DNA from: Apophysomyces variabilis
Taxonomy: Eukaryota > Mucoromycota > Mucoromycetes > Mucorales > Mucoraceae
Length of the DNA: 64,000 bases
Direction of reading: 5' to 3'
NCBI GenBank assembly: GCA_002749535.1
Contig: MZZL01000137.1
Coordinates: forward strand, 518,345-582,344
A program made the translations under genes and the position numbers. The notes beneath the pieces are model-generated. The model was given only the letters and a program-made list of their open reading frames with translations. It did not search any database and was not told the origin of the DNA. Position 1 is the first letter of the stretch, and each line of letters starts with the position of its first letter. Shown piece after piece: positions 62,640-64,000 of this stretch.

Positions 62640-63620
62640 TAAAAAGACAAGGGGCTGCTCACGGATTTTCGTTAAACTGCGAAAAAGGGAATCTTCGGCC
62701 CGGTCGGTGATTTGCTGTGAAATGTGCCGTTTTTTGGAACTCTTAGACTATTTTGCGCCGATGAAAGGTTAAATTACGCTATGCTGCGGAGGACAAAGGT
62801 AGATGATATAAGGTACTCTGATCATTCTTCCCTTCATTTGACAATATTGGAAAGGAGCTTTTTCAGATAAAACTACTGCGTAAACTACATTTATTCATTT
62901 GAGAGACAAAGTTGAAGCAGAAATGTAAATAGCTTTAGTCTTTCATAACTGAGAAATGGGGATTAATTACCGTTCTACGGTTTTCTCTAAGCCTCCTATA
63001 GCTGCTCTAACCAAGTTCGATATTCGATGCGAGTGTATAAGTCCATACACTTCGACATCATAATAGCTGTAATAATGATACATCTCATTATAGCAATGTG
63101 CATAGATCTAAACTTTCATTGTGTTCACTGGCATGTTTTTTTTATTTCGTTAATTTTGCCCATTTCATAGGGGTGTGGCGATAACCAGTTTATAGTTTGT
63201 TTTACAATAATAACTATACTTCTAAGCATTTTAATGTTAGCTTAAGATTCACTTTGAACCATCTTGTCAAATTGCTTGTCCTAATAGCATAAAATTATTA
63301 GCAGATTGTATTCGTTATCCTTTCTACTTTCCATGGTACAATGTGTTGTATCACAGTACGAATGCGAAGCTTAACTGAGACTTACAACAGCCTTTTTAAC
63401 TTGTATACGCTGTAAAGGAAGCGTCTCATACCTTGTTTATTCCAACTATGGCGAACTGTTTGGTTGTCACACGTTGCTCCTTGTCAACTAGCGCTCAATA
63501 AGGTTGCTGTGCGTCGGGGATGATATTGTACTGCCCAATCAGTTGTCGAAATGTGTGACGGCAAGGAAAAATACTCGTTGAGACATTTATACGGTCAGGG
63601 TTTCTCCTTTGCTTTCCGTT
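62640..63620. other. Divergent intergenic region, 1.0 kb
   Basis: Holds the promoters of alpha-MPP (minus) and the Irc22-like gene (plus). AT-rich, with no gene recognised. Confidence 0.5.
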
Positions 63621-64000
63621 ATGGCCAAGTCTCTCTCTCTCTGGATTTTTTGTCTTCTGGTTTTTGCGAATATCTTTGGTATGTTTAGTTTGCTTTTTGT
63701 TGCTCATATTGGTATCCGTTTTGGAGACGAACATGCGACGGACATTGCGCGATGATCATGTTGAAAGTCTGAACGCGTCTGTGTGCCATCTTATAATAGT
63801 CTTTCACCAGTATGCAATCTCTTGCTGATATATATGAAATATAGTGCTTGCACAAGAAGAGAATGTCGCAGCATCAGCCAATATTGAAGTCACTGCTCAG
63901 TTCCCCGATAACCCATTTGGTTGTAAGTGTCCCGAAATGAGATGAAGGGATGAGAACACTAACAAGTTGCTTTTGTTTCTTTTCAGTGATCACTAACGGT
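63621..64000 (+). CDS. TRAP-alpha/Irc22-like secretory-pathway protein, 5' part
   Basis: The gene is cut off by the window end. Three exons are visible (63621-63678, 63845-63922, 63987-64000) and join in phase. The start MAKSLSLWIFCLLVFANIFV is a signal peptide with a likely cleavage near LAQEE. It continues VTAQFPDNPFG and, after intron 2, LITNG. Fungal Irc22 and metazoan TRAP-alpha (a translocon-associated ER protein) share this FP.NPFG..NG opening of a lumenal beta-domain. The rest of the protein and its membrane anchor are outside the window. A (CT)5 run sits inside exon 1. Confidence 0.6.

Noticed and set aside
1..64000. CRISPR arrays, operons, ribosome binding sites, rRNA genes
   Set aside because: The DNA is clearly eukaryotic (spliced genes); no regularly spaced repeats or rRNA-like sequence were seen.

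Overview
This window is fungal nuclear DNA with about 20 protein genes, most of them split by many short GT-AG introns (about 40-145 bp). The gene content fits a Mucoromycota mould of the Mucorales type: a CYP51 sterol demethylase, a Zn2Cys6 regulator, a GATA factor with an AreA-type N-terminus, a TKL kinase, mitochondrial ClpP, a RAD51C-type recombinase and an ARFRP1-type GTPase. A 14-base remnant of a 454 Titanium mate-pair linker beside a single N shows that the assembly used 454 mate pairs. That would fit a Lichtheimia-type project, but the species is inference and was not read from the sequence.

Layout. 1-3.0 kb: no gene seen. 3.0-4.2 kb (-): ClpP, with a 6-nt exon. 5.8-8.8 kb (+): Zn2Cys6 transcription factor. 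9.1-11.7 kb (-): MFS transporter. 13.4-14.0 kb (+): an unrecognised acidic repeat protein; its 3' half and downstream sequence are repeated exactly across an assembly join. 14.9-16.3 kb (-): Q-rich SWIB protein. 16.3-23.9 kb: no supported gene. 23.9-25.7 kb (+): CYP51. 26.5-27.1 kb (-): Apq12-like protein. 27.9-30.3 kb (-): GATA factor with two fingers. 30.9-32.4 kb (-): GID/CTLH ligase subunit (Fyv10/MAEA), facing a two-RWD plus CHY-zinc-finger protein at 32.9-35.6 kb (+). 36.1-37.5 kb (+): two-RRM protein of the Scw1/Whi3 type. 38.1-40.5 kb (+): SAP-TKL kinase with exons of 2, 5 and 6 nt. 41.5-44.7 kb (-): CSC1/TMEM63 channel. 45.8-46.6 kb (-): ARFRP1/Arl3 GTPase, divergent from a DHA2 transporter at 46.8-49.1 kb (+). 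49.8-51.1 kb (-): Ran1-like kinase. 52.3-54.7 kb (-): Rpd3-type histone deacetylase. 57.4-59.4 kb (+): RAD51C-like protein with a long acidic tail, tail-to-tail with Emp24/TMED2 at 59.5-60.3 kb (-). 60.9-62.6 kb (-): alpha-MPP. 63.6 kb to the end (+): a secretory-pathway TRAP-alpha/Irc22-like gene cut by the window edge.

These genes are mainly housekeeping and regulatory and do not form one pathway cluster. The strongest unusual signals are the microexons in two unrelated genes (clpP and the TKL kinase), the SAP-kinase fusion lacking the usual VAIK lysine, a four-copy LTLT...STHE repeat protein, and the linker-marked assembly artefact. Exon models were built by hand from splice sites, reading phase and family conservation. 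No database search was run.
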